NCBI GenBank assembly: GCA_964527395.1
Contig: CAZGQD010000021.1
Coordinates: 1-26,693, forward strand
DNA: 26,693 nt
Reading direction: 5' to 3'
From: GCA-2688265 sp964527395
GTDB lineage: Archaea; Nanobdellota; Nanobdellia; Woesearchaeales; GW2011-AR9
The first letter of the stretch is position 1. Each line of letters opens with the position of its first letter. The translations under genes and the position numbers were made by a program. Under the pieces are notes generated by a model. That model was not told the DNA's origin, searched no databases, and worked only from the letters and a program-made list of their open reading frames with translations. Shown here piece by piece: positions 1 through 7,075 of the stretch.

Positions 1-26
1 TTCAGTACTGAAAAGCTATGCTTTTC
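1..26. other. Palindrome and small hairpin at window edge
   Basis: The window opens with the perfect 12-base palindrome TTCAGTACTGAA, overlapping a hairpin with a 7-bp stem (GAAAAGC, loop TAT, GCTTTTC). It lies beyond the 3' end of the DsbA-like gene and could be a terminator of a gene outside the window. No function can be assigned from sequence alone. Confidence 0.4.
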
Positions 27-61
27 ATGTATTAGACCCATAAAAAACTAATAAAGTTAAA

Positions 62-97
62 AAATAAATAAAAAAAAGTAAAAAAAAACTGTTTTTA
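62..97 (-). terminator. Oligo-T terminator of the DsbA-like gene
   Basis: On the minus strand the stop codon of the DsbA-like gene is followed by several runs of 6 to 9 T residues. The first run can pair weakly with an A5 tract at the end of the gene. Runs of T are the usual signal for archaeal RNA polymerase termination. Confidence 0.55.
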
Positions 98-1810
98 CTC
101 AACTACTAAAGTTCCAGTCATACCTCTCCAGTCTTCACAACTTGAACAGTAATATTCGTATGTCCCTTTTGTGTGAGCTGTGAAAGTTACAGTTGTGTCA
201 GCACTAACCTGAGTGTCTTCCACCAAACTGTCAATTTTGAAGGTGAAATCTAAGCCTTCAGGCATGATGTTTAGCATAACAGTGTCACCTTGGCTAACTG
301 TAATGTCTCTTGGTTCGAAAAGCCACTTTTTAGCAACAACATCAAAAGAAACACCGTTCGAGTTAACAGGTTCAGTTACAGCGTTAGTTGGCTCTGGAAC
401 TGTTGTATCTACAGTATCTGTTGTGCCTGTTGATGCTTCTAGATCAGCTAAAGCTCTGTCGATTGCAGCTGCCATCTCTTCGTAAGGTACTGCGCCAGAG
501 ATTAATTCACCGTTTACTAAAAATGCTGGTGTCCCTGAAATGCCTAAGCTTTGTCCGTATGCCATGTCAGCTTTTACTTCTGATTCCATCAAACCACTGT
601 CAAGACAAGCTGAGAATTCGTCTTGGTTTAATCCAATTTCGTCAGCCCATGCTTTGTAGTTGTCTTCACTTAAGTCAGCTTGGTTTGCAAATAGTTTGTC
701 ATGCATTTCGTAGTACATGCCTTGCTCACCAGCACATTCAGCTGCCTCTGCTGATTTTTGAGCTTTTGTGTGGAAGTCTAATGGGAAATCCATGTAAACT
801 AAGTTTGCTTTTCCTGTGTCAATGTAATCTGTAATAATTTTGGGTAGAGTACCTTCGAAAAATCTTCCACAGTATGAACATTCATAGTCACTGAACTCTA
901 CAATTGTTACCTTTGCGTTAGGGTCACCTTTGATTGCATTACCCATAGTGTCTATTGTATCTCTGTTAGCTGAATCAGTTGTGCCTGTGTTGCCAGTTGT
1001 TGTATCTGTAGTATCAGTGTTGTCAGTTGTATCTGATCCATCTAAGCTTGTTGTTACTCCAGTATCAAGACCTTGTGGGAAAAATAGTTCTCCATCTTTA
1101 GAGATAAATGATACTACCTCTTGGCCACCTACTTGCAATGTTACTGAATATACTTCGCCTTCATCTGAGCTGTCAGTTACTTCTGCTACAAATGGAGCTT
1201 GTAGTAAATTTGTGTTCACGTAGTCTAGTGCGATGCTTTCTGCTTCTGATAGACTGATTTCACCATTAACACCGGCGAAATTGAAACCGTTTGTGAAAAC
1301 AGATACAAGTAATAAAATTACTAAAACAGCACTTAAAATTGCCCAAGCGTTACTGCCAGAGAAAACTTGATCGTCTTCTTCTTCCCAAGGTTTGTTGTTT
1401 ACCTTTGGACTGCTTGAACTAGAGCTTGCAGTAGTTGTTTTTGAAACTGTATCTTTTGATTTAGTGTTTGTAGTAGTACCAGATGGACTAATTACAGTCA
1501 CTTTAGGTGCAGCAGATACAGAACTTTGTTGTGCTTTAGCTTCAGCTTCCTTTTGTGGTATTTCTTCAAGTTCATCAAGACTAATAGCTTTCTCAATCTT
1601 AATTGATGGTTTCTTTGCTTCCTTTGCTACTTTAGGTGCAGCAGCTGATTCTTTAGCCCCTTTAGCAGCCTTAGTTGTAGCCTTCTTAGCCTTTGTCGAT
1701 TTTGTTTTTGCTTTTGTTTCTTTAGTTTTTGCCATAGTTAGAAAATCCTCCTCCACCACCTCTTCGGCGAGAAAAGATTCTTCAATTTGGTCAACACTCT
1801 TTCTTTCCAT
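95..1810 (-). CDS. Membrane-anchored DsbA-family thioredoxin fused to a degenerate cupredoxin domain
   Basis: This 571-residue protein probably forms or isomerises disulfides outside the membrane. Residues 26-70 are Lys/Ala/Thr-rich and likely cytoplasmic. A single membrane helix spans about 155-172, followed by a small PepSY-like segment (184-245), a Thr/Asp linker, and a DsbA/thioredoxin domain (about 295-455) with the CSYC redox motif (C311, C314) and the cis-Pro loop SGTP (P428). A cupredoxin-like domain occupies 485-571. It keeps Cys555, Cys558 and Met564, but the expected copper-binding histidines appear to be Phe522 and Trp561. I chose the start at 1810 because a GGTGA site lies 5 bases upstream and a TATA box lies about 45 bases upstream. 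An open frame continues to 1927 but would contain that promoter. An ATG at 1735 behind a GGAGGA tract is the alternative. Confidence 0.85.
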   Translation of the reverse strand: MERKSVDQIEESFLAEEVVEEDFLTMAKTKETKAKTKSTKAKKATTKAAKGAKESAAAPKVAKEAKKPSIKIEKAISLDELEEIPQKEAEAKAQQSSVSAAPKVTVISPSGTTTNTKSKDTVSKTTTASSSSSSPKVNNKPWEEEDDQVFSGSNAWAILSAVLVILLLVSVFTNGFNFAGVNGEISLSEAESIALDYVNTNLLQAPFVAEVTDSSDEGEVYSVTLQVGGQEVVSFISKDGELFFPQGLDTGVTTSLDGSDTTDNTDTTDTTTGNTGTTDSANRDTIDTMGNAIKGDPNAKVTIVEFSDYECSYCGRFFEGTLPKIITDYIDTGKANLVYMDFPLDFHTKAQKSAEAAECAGEQGMYYEMHDKLFANQADLSEDNYKAWADEIGLNQDEFSACLDSGLMESEVKADMAYGQSLGISGTPAFLVNGELISGAVPYEEMAAAIDRALADLEASTGTTDTVDTTVPEPTNAVTEPVNSNGVSFDVVAKKWLFEPRDITVSQGDTVMLNIMPEGLDFTFKIDSLVEDTQVSADTTVTFTAHTKGTYEYYCSSCEDWRGMTGTLVVE

Positions 1811-1850
1811 AGAGTTCACCTTCTTTTTTTGTGATTTTTCACTGATTTTA

Positions 1851-1860
1851 TTATATAAAG
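1851..1860 (-). promoter_or_regulatory. TATA box for the DsbA-like gene
   Basis: CTTTATATAA on the minus strand lies about 45 bases before the chosen ATG. This predicts a short leader that contains the GGTGA ribosome site. Confidence 0.6.
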
Positions 1861-1945
1861 ATTTAGATAATAGAGTGGCACTGTGGGAATTTGTTTGAAA
1901 ATTTAGTTGTAGAATTAAACTGAACATATGAGGTATATTCTTCTA

Positions 1946-2854
1946 TTAAGAATTGGCAGAAACTAGCTGATCATCTGAAACTTCGCTGATTTTAGTTGTT
2001 TCATTGATTGTGCTAGTAGTATTGATTGTGTTGATTTTATTGATTTTGTTCAGTTCTGCTGCTTCCATCTGGCCTGTGAATTCTGTTTTTACATTCAAAG
2101 TGTTGTGGTTGATGCTCAAAACTTGGCCTGCTGGAGATTTTACCCAAATCGTATTATCTAAATTAGTTAAAATTTCTGAGCTGATAATAGTGCAATCTTG
2201 GTTTGATCCAATATGAAGTTGATAGTAATTAGGATAATTGTTCTCTCGCATCATGAAAAAACTGAACCTTTTGGTAGATAGAAATACGTTTGTTCCAGTA
2301 ACTACCTTAGCTTTTTTGACATTATTATAGATAGATGGAGCAATAGTATTAGTTGTACTCTGATTATTTGCTTTTAGATTGAGCTTTTTGTCTTTGATTG
2401 AGCTTAAAATGCTACAATAGAGTTTCTCTGAATCAGTTTGGCCTTGAGGAATTAAAGTAGGATGAAAAGTAAAGTCTTCACCAGCATAACCATTGTGGCA
2501 GAAAATATAATCACCATACTCCTCTTTGCTTAAATGGAATGGATGAGTGTTTTGAATGTGAACCTCGCTACCCATCTTATATCTGACATGTAGCATGACA
2601 TAGTTTGTTTCAAGGTTTCTGAATCTATCAACGTTCTCTTTATCTTCGAAAATAGCTCTAGTCGATCTAAACACTTGCCACTTATTGTCTTTATCTAGAT
2701 ATGAGATCCCCCAACCGTCCTTATGGATCCAGGTTCCTCTGCCAGTATTTTGGTTCAGTTCATGGTCGCTGGTCTCGTCCTTAGCCATTGAGATTATTGA
2801 GTCTATTAGAGAAGAAACATTGATTTTTCCAATCCCAATTAGCATTCGACACAT
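1946..2854 (-). CDS. Class II glutamine amidotransferase (YafJ-like)
   Basis: This is a 302-residue N-terminal-nucleophile amidotransferase domain protein. Cys2 follows the initiator Met in MCRM, which would expose the catalytic cysteine after Met removal. Further family motifs are HKDGWGI (44-50), HVR (89-91), NTHPF (102-106) and CHNG (119-122). Together these form the glutaminase site that releases ammonia from glutamine. There is no synthetase domain, so the ammonia acceptor is unknown, as for other stand-alone YafJ-like proteins. The last 40 residues are an Ile/Asn/Thr-rich low-complexity tail. An AAGAGG ribosome site lies 10 bases before the ATG. Structured element A lies about 40 bases upstream in the same orientation. 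Confidence 0.85.
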   Translation of the reverse strand: MCRMLIGIGKINVSSLIDSIISMAKDETSDHELNQNTGRGTWIHKDGWGISYLDKDNKWQVFRSTRAIFEDKENVDRFRNLETNYVMLHVRYKMGSEVHIQNTHPFHLSKEEYGDYIFCHNGYAGEDFTFHPTLIPQGQTDSEKLYCSILSSIKDKKLNLKANNQSTTNTIAPSIYNNVKKAKVVTGTNVFLSTKRFSFFMMRENNYPNYYQLHIGSNQDCTIISSEILTNLDNTIWVKSPAGQVLSINHNTLNVKTEFTGQMEAAELNKINKINTINTTSTINETTKISEVSDDQLVSANS

Positions 2855-2891
2855 AGTTAAGGTTCCTCTTTTGTGAGTAGATCATTCTACA

Positions 2892-3039
2892 GCTTTGTAA
2901 AAAACATCTCGGGGGCGTCGATCGCAGAAAGAGACCAATTTCGTCAGAGCGATAAAAAACGACCCGAAGTGAGCAAAGCGAGCGAGTGCGGAGAAGAGCC
3001 TCTTTACGCCTCGCCCCGAATGGAGGTTTTTTACAAAGC
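2892..3039 (-). repeat. Structured palindromic element A (family 1)
   Basis: The element is closed by a perfect 14-bp inverted repeat, GCTTTGTAAAAAAC at 2892-2905 and its complement at 3026-3039. Just inside is a GC-rich pair (GGGGGCG at 2911 and CGCCCC at 3012). Read on the minus strand, the interior aligns with elements B and D: GGCTCTTCTCC, a CTCGCTCGCTTTGCTCACT-like stretch, GGGTCGTTT and CGCCCCCG. The closing stem sequence is unlike those of B and D. It points toward the amidotransferase start. The remaining bases to 3206 are AT-rich and hold nothing I recognise. Confidence 0.7.
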
Positions 3040-3206
3040 CATTGTTATACCAAATTTCAAAAGTAAATAATATTTTTTGAGTGAATTAGTATAGTAAAAT
3101 GTAATACTTAGATATTAGAAATATTATTAGTTATATAAATCTTCTGAACTAAAGATGGTCATTTTTGTTGGAGAATATTAGGATGTGTCTTTGGAGTGAG
3201 AACTTT

Positions 3207-3932
3207 TTATATGTCAACCGAAAGTCTTTCAAAAATACATAAATTGAAGTGATCTATGTTCCCAATATTCTTTTTATTATGTTTTACTTCAAAATTGTTT
3301 AAATCAGTATCTTCTATAACTTTGTTGAAAATTGCTTTTATTTTTCTTACATTTTCACCAGATCCATAGATCAAACAATAACGTTCTTTTAGTAACCTAT
3401 TTTTTACTTTAGAATATAATTCTTCTTCGTTGTGATAAAGGTTTACATAAATTATTGACTTATCATTAATTAAATCATCTAAGAGTTTTGATGAAATGCC
3501 AATAATCTCTTCTTCGTTTCTTCCATCCCTTATTAGAGAGTCTATTTTTTCAAACAATATGTTTAAAATTCCAGTGTTATAAAGATTATAAATTCTAAGA
3601 GACCTAGTGCTTGCTTTAGATAATTCTAAACGTTTCTTATCTGCTAATTTTGATTCTCCTTTTTTATATAGATTACTAATTACCATTGATTCTAATAAAT
3701 AACTACGGTACTCGGTCGGTAAAATATATCTAGAATATCTTTTGATGAAAGTTTTTTGAGATAAAGAGTAATAATTTTTGAATACATCTATCCTCTTAAT
3801 AAAACCTATTGATTTATCTCCCTTATCAAAAAGAGCCTTTACTTTTTTCCACATTTCAATAGAAAGTTCCTCTACTTTGTCCCAATTTTTGATTATTGTA
3901 CCCACTAATTCTAACTTTTCATCAATACCCAT
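3207..3932 (-). CDS. Orphan protein, 241 residues
   Basis: I do not recognise this protein. It is Lys/Ile/Glu-rich, mostly helical in character, and has no signal peptide or clear membrane segment. The N-terminal part (1-50) is amphipathic and charged. The C-terminal third contains CLIYGSGENVRKIKAIFNKV (about 185-204), which resembles a beta strand, a glycine loop and a helix, but there is no complete nucleotide-binding signature. Its ATG follows the stop of the upstream 78-residue gene after a single base, so the two are almost certainly cotranscribed and probably translationally coupled. The tight pairing of a small and a larger orphan gene would fit a toxin-antitoxin or regulator-effector pair, but nothing in the sequence shows this. 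Confidence 0.65.
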   Translation of the reverse strand: MGIDEKLELVGTIIKNWDKVEELSIEMWKKVKALFDKGDKSIGFIKRIDVFKNYYSLSQKTFIKRYSRYILPTEYRSYLLESMVISNLYKKGESKLADKKRLELSKASTRSLRIYNLYNTGILNILFEKIDSLIRDGRNEEEIIGISSKLLDDLINDKSIIYVNLYHNEEELYSKVKNRLLKERYCLIYGSGENVRKIKAIFNKVIEDTDLNNFEVKHNKKNIGNIDHFNLCIFERLSVDI

Positions 3933-3933
3933 T

Positions 3934-4170
3934 CTAAGCTAAAAACTCCATAATATAACCAGCATAAGCAATGTCAGAATCCTCAATAAATATGCTTGAT
4001 CCTGGGAGAATACCACCTAATGTCTCTTTTTTAATGAAATTATGAGTATATTTGCATTTTACTTTCTCTTTTGATTGATAATCTATAATGAAACCTTCTT
4101 CATCAATAGATTTGCCAAAATTAGCTAAAACTAGATCGATATTTGAACTGTTTATTTCTAATAATTCCAT
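3934..4170 (-). CDS. Orphan small protein, 78 residues, first gene of a pair
   Basis: I do not recognise this small acidic protein. It contains a beta-rich middle (GFIIDYQSKEKVKCKYT) and the stretch GGILPGSSIFIEDSDIAY near the C-terminus, with no signal peptide. A TATA box (TTTTTATAAA, minus strand) is centred about 30 bases before the ATG, so the mRNA should be leaderless or have only a few untranslated bases. The gene is followed after one base by the 241-residue orphan, and the pair has its own promoter separate from its neighbours. Confidence 0.65.
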   Translation of the reverse strand: MELLEINSSNIDLVLANFGKSIDEEGFIIDYQSKEKVKCKYTHNFIKKETLGGILPGSSIFIEDSDIAYAGYIMEFLA

Positions 4171-4195
4171 TGTTATTTAATAGAATTTCTTTTAG

Positions 4196-4205
4196 TTTAT
4201 AAAAA
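4196..4205 (-). promoter_or_regulatory. TATA box for the two-gene orphan operon
   Basis: TTTTTATAAA on the minus strand is about 30 bases before the ATG at 4170, the usual distance for a leaderless archaeal transcript. Confidence 0.6.
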
Positions 4206-4221
4206 TTTGTTTGATTTAGGT

Positions 4222-4836
4222 TCATTTGCCCAAAATTAGCATCCTCTTATCTCTGTGCTTTTTTTCTTCTAGAGAGTTTAATGCTTCATTTAGATCTTGT
4301 TCCGAGATTGTTTTGGCTGAAAGAGCAGGATCAAATATATGAAAAGTTTGCTTGTCTTTGTTGTAGTCGTAAATTAAGACATAATTGCTGGAGTTTCTTT
4401 TGATTTCTCTGATATTTTTTACGTTGATTCTTAGGAGAATGAGCTTGTTTTTTGTTAGTTCTTCTTTTACTTCTTCTAAAGTGAAGTTTGGGTTTTCTTC
4501 TATTTCTATGCCTGCTTTTTCTGCTTTGATTCTATGAAGCTTTGCTGTTAATTTGGCAGTATCAATATCAGATTTGCTGTATCTAAAGAATCTGTAGTCT
4601 GGGAAGCTGTAATCTTTTGAACCAACTATGACTTTAGCATTTAGACCCTTTTCTTTGGCTAGTTTGGCTAGAGCAAATATACTGCTGGCTCTTGTTGGTA
4701 AAATTACTGATTTTTGCCATAATTTGAACTCTTCTGTTTGATTCAGAGGGATTTCGCTTTTGAGATTGTGCATGGCGCAAAGGGTACCGGCGGCAAGGGT
4801 GCTGTACTGCGTAGAAGCAAAGTATGCTGTTAACAT
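4222..4836 (-). CDS. Peptidase C39-like (DUF3335-type) protein, probably catalytically inactive
   Basis: This 204-residue protein resembles papain-fold C39-like proteins along its length. It has an N-terminal helix segment (residues 8-22, where active members carry an SCGPAA-type motif), FKLWQKSV (37-44, matching the RLWREA-type motif), a middle alpha/beta region, and YVLIYDYN...FDP near 152-170, where active members have HWVV..GFD...HDP. Aligned by eye, the nucleophile Cys is Thr13 and the catalytic His is Asn151, while the Asp-Pro (169-170) remains. It may therefore bind peptides or be a structural relic instead of cutting them. There is no signal peptide. A TATA-like CCTTTATTAAC about 30 bases upstream suggests a leaderless start. 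Confidence 0.65.
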   Translation of the reverse strand: MLTAYFASTQYSTLAAGTLCAMHNLKSEIPLNQTEEFKLWQKSVILPTRASSIFALAKLAKEKGLNAKVIVGSKDYSFPDYRFFRYSKSDIDTAKLTAKLHRIKAEKAGIEIEENPNFTLEEVKEELTKNKLILLRINVKNIREIKRNSSNYVLIYDYNKDKQTFHIFDPALSAKTISEQDLNEALNSLEEKKHRDKRMLILGK

Positions 4837-4927
4837 TTTGGTATTTTTGGAGGGTTTTTTGTTAATAAAGGTTATGATGGTTAGAGTAAGGCAATTAGTT
4901 ACTGATTAGTGATTCTTATGAGCAATG

Positions 4928-4936
4928 TTTATAAAT
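4928..4936 (+). promoter_or_regulatory. TATA box for the 222-residue orphan gene
   Basis: TTTATAAAT is about 29 bases before the ATG at 4960, predicting a leaderless mRNA. Its core TTTATAAA is palindromic, so it could in principle also direct transcription leftward. Confidence 0.65.
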
Positions 4937-4959
4937 AGAGCTTGTTTTGTTGATTAAGT

Positions 4960-5628
4960 ATGATAGATGTATTGACTGATTTGGAGAGAAAGAGAGATAT
5001 TTTGTATTCAAGAGTAATTCAAGAAGGTTCCGCTGTTAGAATAAATAGTTTGATGGGTAAACCTAGTGATCCTAATGGAAATTTTTCAATTAATTTTAGA
5101 GTTCAAGATGGAAGATACTCTTTAAATGTTGGTGTTACCCAAGGCCAATCTTTTCTTCAAGGAGATGAAGCATTAGAAGAATATCGTAAACTTCTTGAAA
5201 CTGAACCAGTAGGAAATGATCAATATAGTAAATTAGCAAGACTAGTAGGAAGAGCATTTTTTCAAGAAGATATTGAGGGAAATATTTTCAGATTTTTACC
5301 TACTGAAAGAGTAAGTAATACATTATTTAGTTTGCAAGGAAATGTTTCTCAAGGGTTTACTAAAGGTATATTTGAATGTACTGAAACTATAGGGCTTGAT
5401 GAATCAGGACTGTATACAGGCATCAGAGTGTTTCTTGTTGGACCTTACAGTGGTAGAACTACTCAATTTGATTTGGAAGGTCAAAAAGAAAATCCTATGG
5501 AAAATGAATGGGTAAAAGTGAGAGATACAAATGAAGATGACGAGCTTATTATGCAAGCATCTTTAAGTTATATTAATAACCTTTGTATTGCATTAGGAGA
5601 AAGAAATCCATTTAGGACAAGTTCTTAG
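4960..5628 (+). CDS. Orphan protein, 222 residues
   Basis: I do not recognise this soluble acidic protein. The N-terminal 15 residues look helical. Residues 25-65 and 110-165 have alternating hydrophobic patterns typical of beta sheets (NFSINFRVQDGRYSLNVGV; GIRVFLVGPYSG). There is no signal peptide, membrane segment or metal-binding motif. It stands alone, with a TATA box 29 bases upstream and a strong hairpin terminator 50 bases downstream, so it is probably monocistronic and leaderless. Codon usage resembles that of its neighbours. Confidence 0.7.
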   Translation: MIDVLTDLERKRDILYSRVIQEGSAVRINSLMGKPSDPNGNFSINFRVQDGRYSLNVGVTQGQSFLQGDEALEEYRKLLETEPVGNDQYSKLARLVGRAFFQEDIEGNIFRFLPTERVSNTLFSLQGNVSQGFTKGIFECTETIGLDESGLYTGIRVFLVGPYSGRTTQFDLEGQKENPMENEWVKVRDTNEDDELIMQASLSYINNLCIALGERNPFRTSS

Positions 5629-5679
5629 TATTTTTGTTAATTTTGTAAACTAACTTTTTTGTTTTCATATCTAATTTTT

Positions 5680-5710
5680 CCCCTAAATTTAAACTGTTTA
5701 AATTTAGGGG
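5680..5710 (+). terminator. Perfect 14-bp hairpin terminator
   Basis: CCCCTAAATTTAAA, loop CTG, and the exact complement TTTAAATTTAGGGG form a 14-bp stem with a three-base loop just after the 222-residue gene. It is preceded by TTTTT and followed by AATTTATCTTG. Confidence 0.75.
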
Positions 5711-5801
5711 AATTTATCTTGTTTCTTGTGCTTTTGGAGAGATCATTTATTGGGCTTTAGATGCTTTTGAAGCTGATTCTGGTTTCTTTTTTATTTTGGA
5801 T

Positions 5802-5936
5802 CATCTATTTGTTCATCAGACTTATCGCAGGTGTGACCACTCGCTCTTTATTTTTGTTGAAAATAACAACAAAAATGCTCGTTAATATGTTCTTCAGTTG
5901 AGTGGGAATGCCAGTGAGTGGATGAACAAACTGATG
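5802..5936 (+). ncRNA. Structured element E (family 2), candidate non-coding RNA
   Basis: The outer stem pairs CATC-ta-TTTGTTCAT (5802-5816) with ATGAACAAA-ct-GATG (5922-5936). It adjoins a 9-bp stem, CCACTCGCT (5837-5845) with AGTGAGTGG (5913-5921), and an inner hairpin TTTTTGTTG/CAACAAAAA. The loop sequences GCTCGTTAATATG and TGCCAGTGAGTGG are shared with element F, whose outer stem and inner hairpin differ but still pair. The compensatory changes point to selection on structure. The element lies 255 bases before eS1, in the same direction. It is not a tRNA, and I do not recognise the family. Confidence 0.5.
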
Positions 5937-6015
5937 ATGGCGGAGTTCTTTGTTTATGTAACTATTGATGAGAAGAAGCTGCTTTTGATGCTTTTCTTGG
6001 TGTTTGCTGAGTTAT

Positions 6016-6026
6016 CTTTATAAAGG
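6016..6026 (+). promoter_or_regulatory. Probable TATA box of the eS1 transcript
   Basis: CTTTATAAAGG is a strong TATA-like site. Transcription would begin near 6047 and leave a leader of about 145 bases ahead of the eS1 ATG, which is unusually long for this genome. Confidence 0.5.
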
Positions 6027-6046
6027 AAATGGGGTTTTGGAGGGTA

Positions 6047-6191
6047 TTAATTGACCTTAGTGCTTAGTTTTGCATTTTGGCCCTAGTGAGGAGCTCGGAG
6101 GAATCACTTCTCACGGTGTAAGGATCCAGTGTAGACATAGTCTTCCCTCTGGTGATACTAAAATTGAAAGGTAACGGTAACAGAAATAAAA
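6047..6191 (+). other. Long, possibly structured leader before eS1
   Basis: This stretch contains no gene I can support. It is richer in GC than the other intergenic regions and can form small hairpins (GTGAG/CTCAC at about 6086-6115; CCAG/CTGG at about 6128-6154). No tRNA arms or credible ribosome site are visible. It may be a regulatory leader of the ribosomal protein mRNA or hold an independent small RNA. Confidence 0.35.
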
Positions 6192-7010
6192 ATGGCAAAG
6201 AAGAATAAAAAAGATACAAAAGTAAAAGTTAAACGAAAAGTATGGTTTAATGTGATAGCACCAAGCATTTTCAACAGCAGAGAAATTGGGGAAACATACC
6301 TTGAAAAAGTTGAACAAGGAGTTGGAAGAAAAATGACTGTGTCACTTAGAGACTTAACTGGATCTATGAGGGACCAAAATGTGCGTGTTAAATTAGCACT
6401 AAATGAAGTTAAAGCAAATTCTTTACATTCTACACCTATTGGATATAGCATTGTACCTACATTTGTTAAAAGGTTAGTTCGAAAACGAACATCAAGACTT
6501 GATGACGTATTTACTATCAAAACTAAAGATGGAAAGCCAGTTATTGTGAAAATGCTGATTGTTACATACGGTAGCGTTAACAAATCTATGGCAACAACAT
6601 TACGTATGAAAGTTAGATCACTTATGAAAGCAGATCTTTCTAAGAATGATTTTGAGAGCTTTATATCTAGATTAGTTTCACTTAAAGTGCAGCACCCTAT
6701 CAAAAAGATAGTGAACAAGTTCTTTCCTATCAAAGAAGTATTAGTTCGAAGTGTAGAATTAGTTGATGAAGAACGTGCTAGGAGAATTAAAGAGTCAGAA
6801 GTTAAAGAAGTAGAAGATACTCGAGTGAAAGTAGAAACTTTTGATGATATGCCTGCAGTTAGTCAAGCAAGTAGTTCTGAAGAAAGCGAATCAGAAGAAG
6901 AATCTCAAGATGAAAGTGAGGCTACTGAGGAATCTGATTCTGTTGAAGCTAGTGGATCTGAAGAGGCAGAAGCTTCTGAAGAAGACGAAAGTGAAACTAA
7001 GGAAGAATAA
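6192..7010 (+). CDS. rps3ae: 30S ribosomal protein eS1 (S3Ae)
   Basis: This is the archaeal/eukaryotic S3Ae protein of the small subunit, located near the mRNA exit site. The N-terminus MAKKNKKD...KRKVWFNVIAPSIF and the conserved blocks GRKMTVSLRDL (about 45-55), LHSTPIGYSIVPTFVKRLVR (about 78-97) and KMLIVTY are typical. The ribosomal core ends near residue 215. The remaining 55 or so residues are almost wholly Ser, Glu and Asp, making an acidic disordered tail that most homologues lack or keep short. No clear ribosome site precedes the ATG. A phosphoesterase gene follows after 60 bases. Confidence 0.95.
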   Translation: MAKKNKKDTKVKVKRKVWFNVIAPSIFNSREIGETYLEKVEQGVGRKMTVSLRDLTGSMRDQNVRVKLALNEVKANSLHSTPIGYSIVPTFVKRLVRKRTSRLDDVFTIKTKDGKPVIVKMLIVTYGSVNKSMATTLRMKVRSLMKADLSKNDFESFISRLVSLKVQHPIKKIVNKFFPIKEVLVRSVELVDEERARRIKESEVKEVEDTRVKVETFDDMPAVSQASSSEESESEEESQDESEATEESDSVEASGSEEAEASEEDESETKEE

Positions 7011-7075
7011 TTCTTCTTTTAATTCTTTTTTTATTATATTATTAATATGAATTAAGTATTTAACAGGTTATGACT

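Noticed and set aside
1811..1927. N-terminal extension of the DsbA-like frame to an ATG at 1927
   Set aside because: A TATA box and a GGTGA ribosome site lie inside this stretch ahead of the ATG at 1810, so it is untranslated. Its composition also differs from the rest.
2873..3070. 65-codon open frame across element A
   Set aside because: It overlaps the inverted-repeat element, has the codon content of the GC-rich palindrome, and lacks a ribosome site.
6060..6190. Possible tRNA or other known RNA before eS1
   Set aside because: No acceptor stem, T-loop or anticodon arm can be drawn, and there are no RNase P or SRP signatures.
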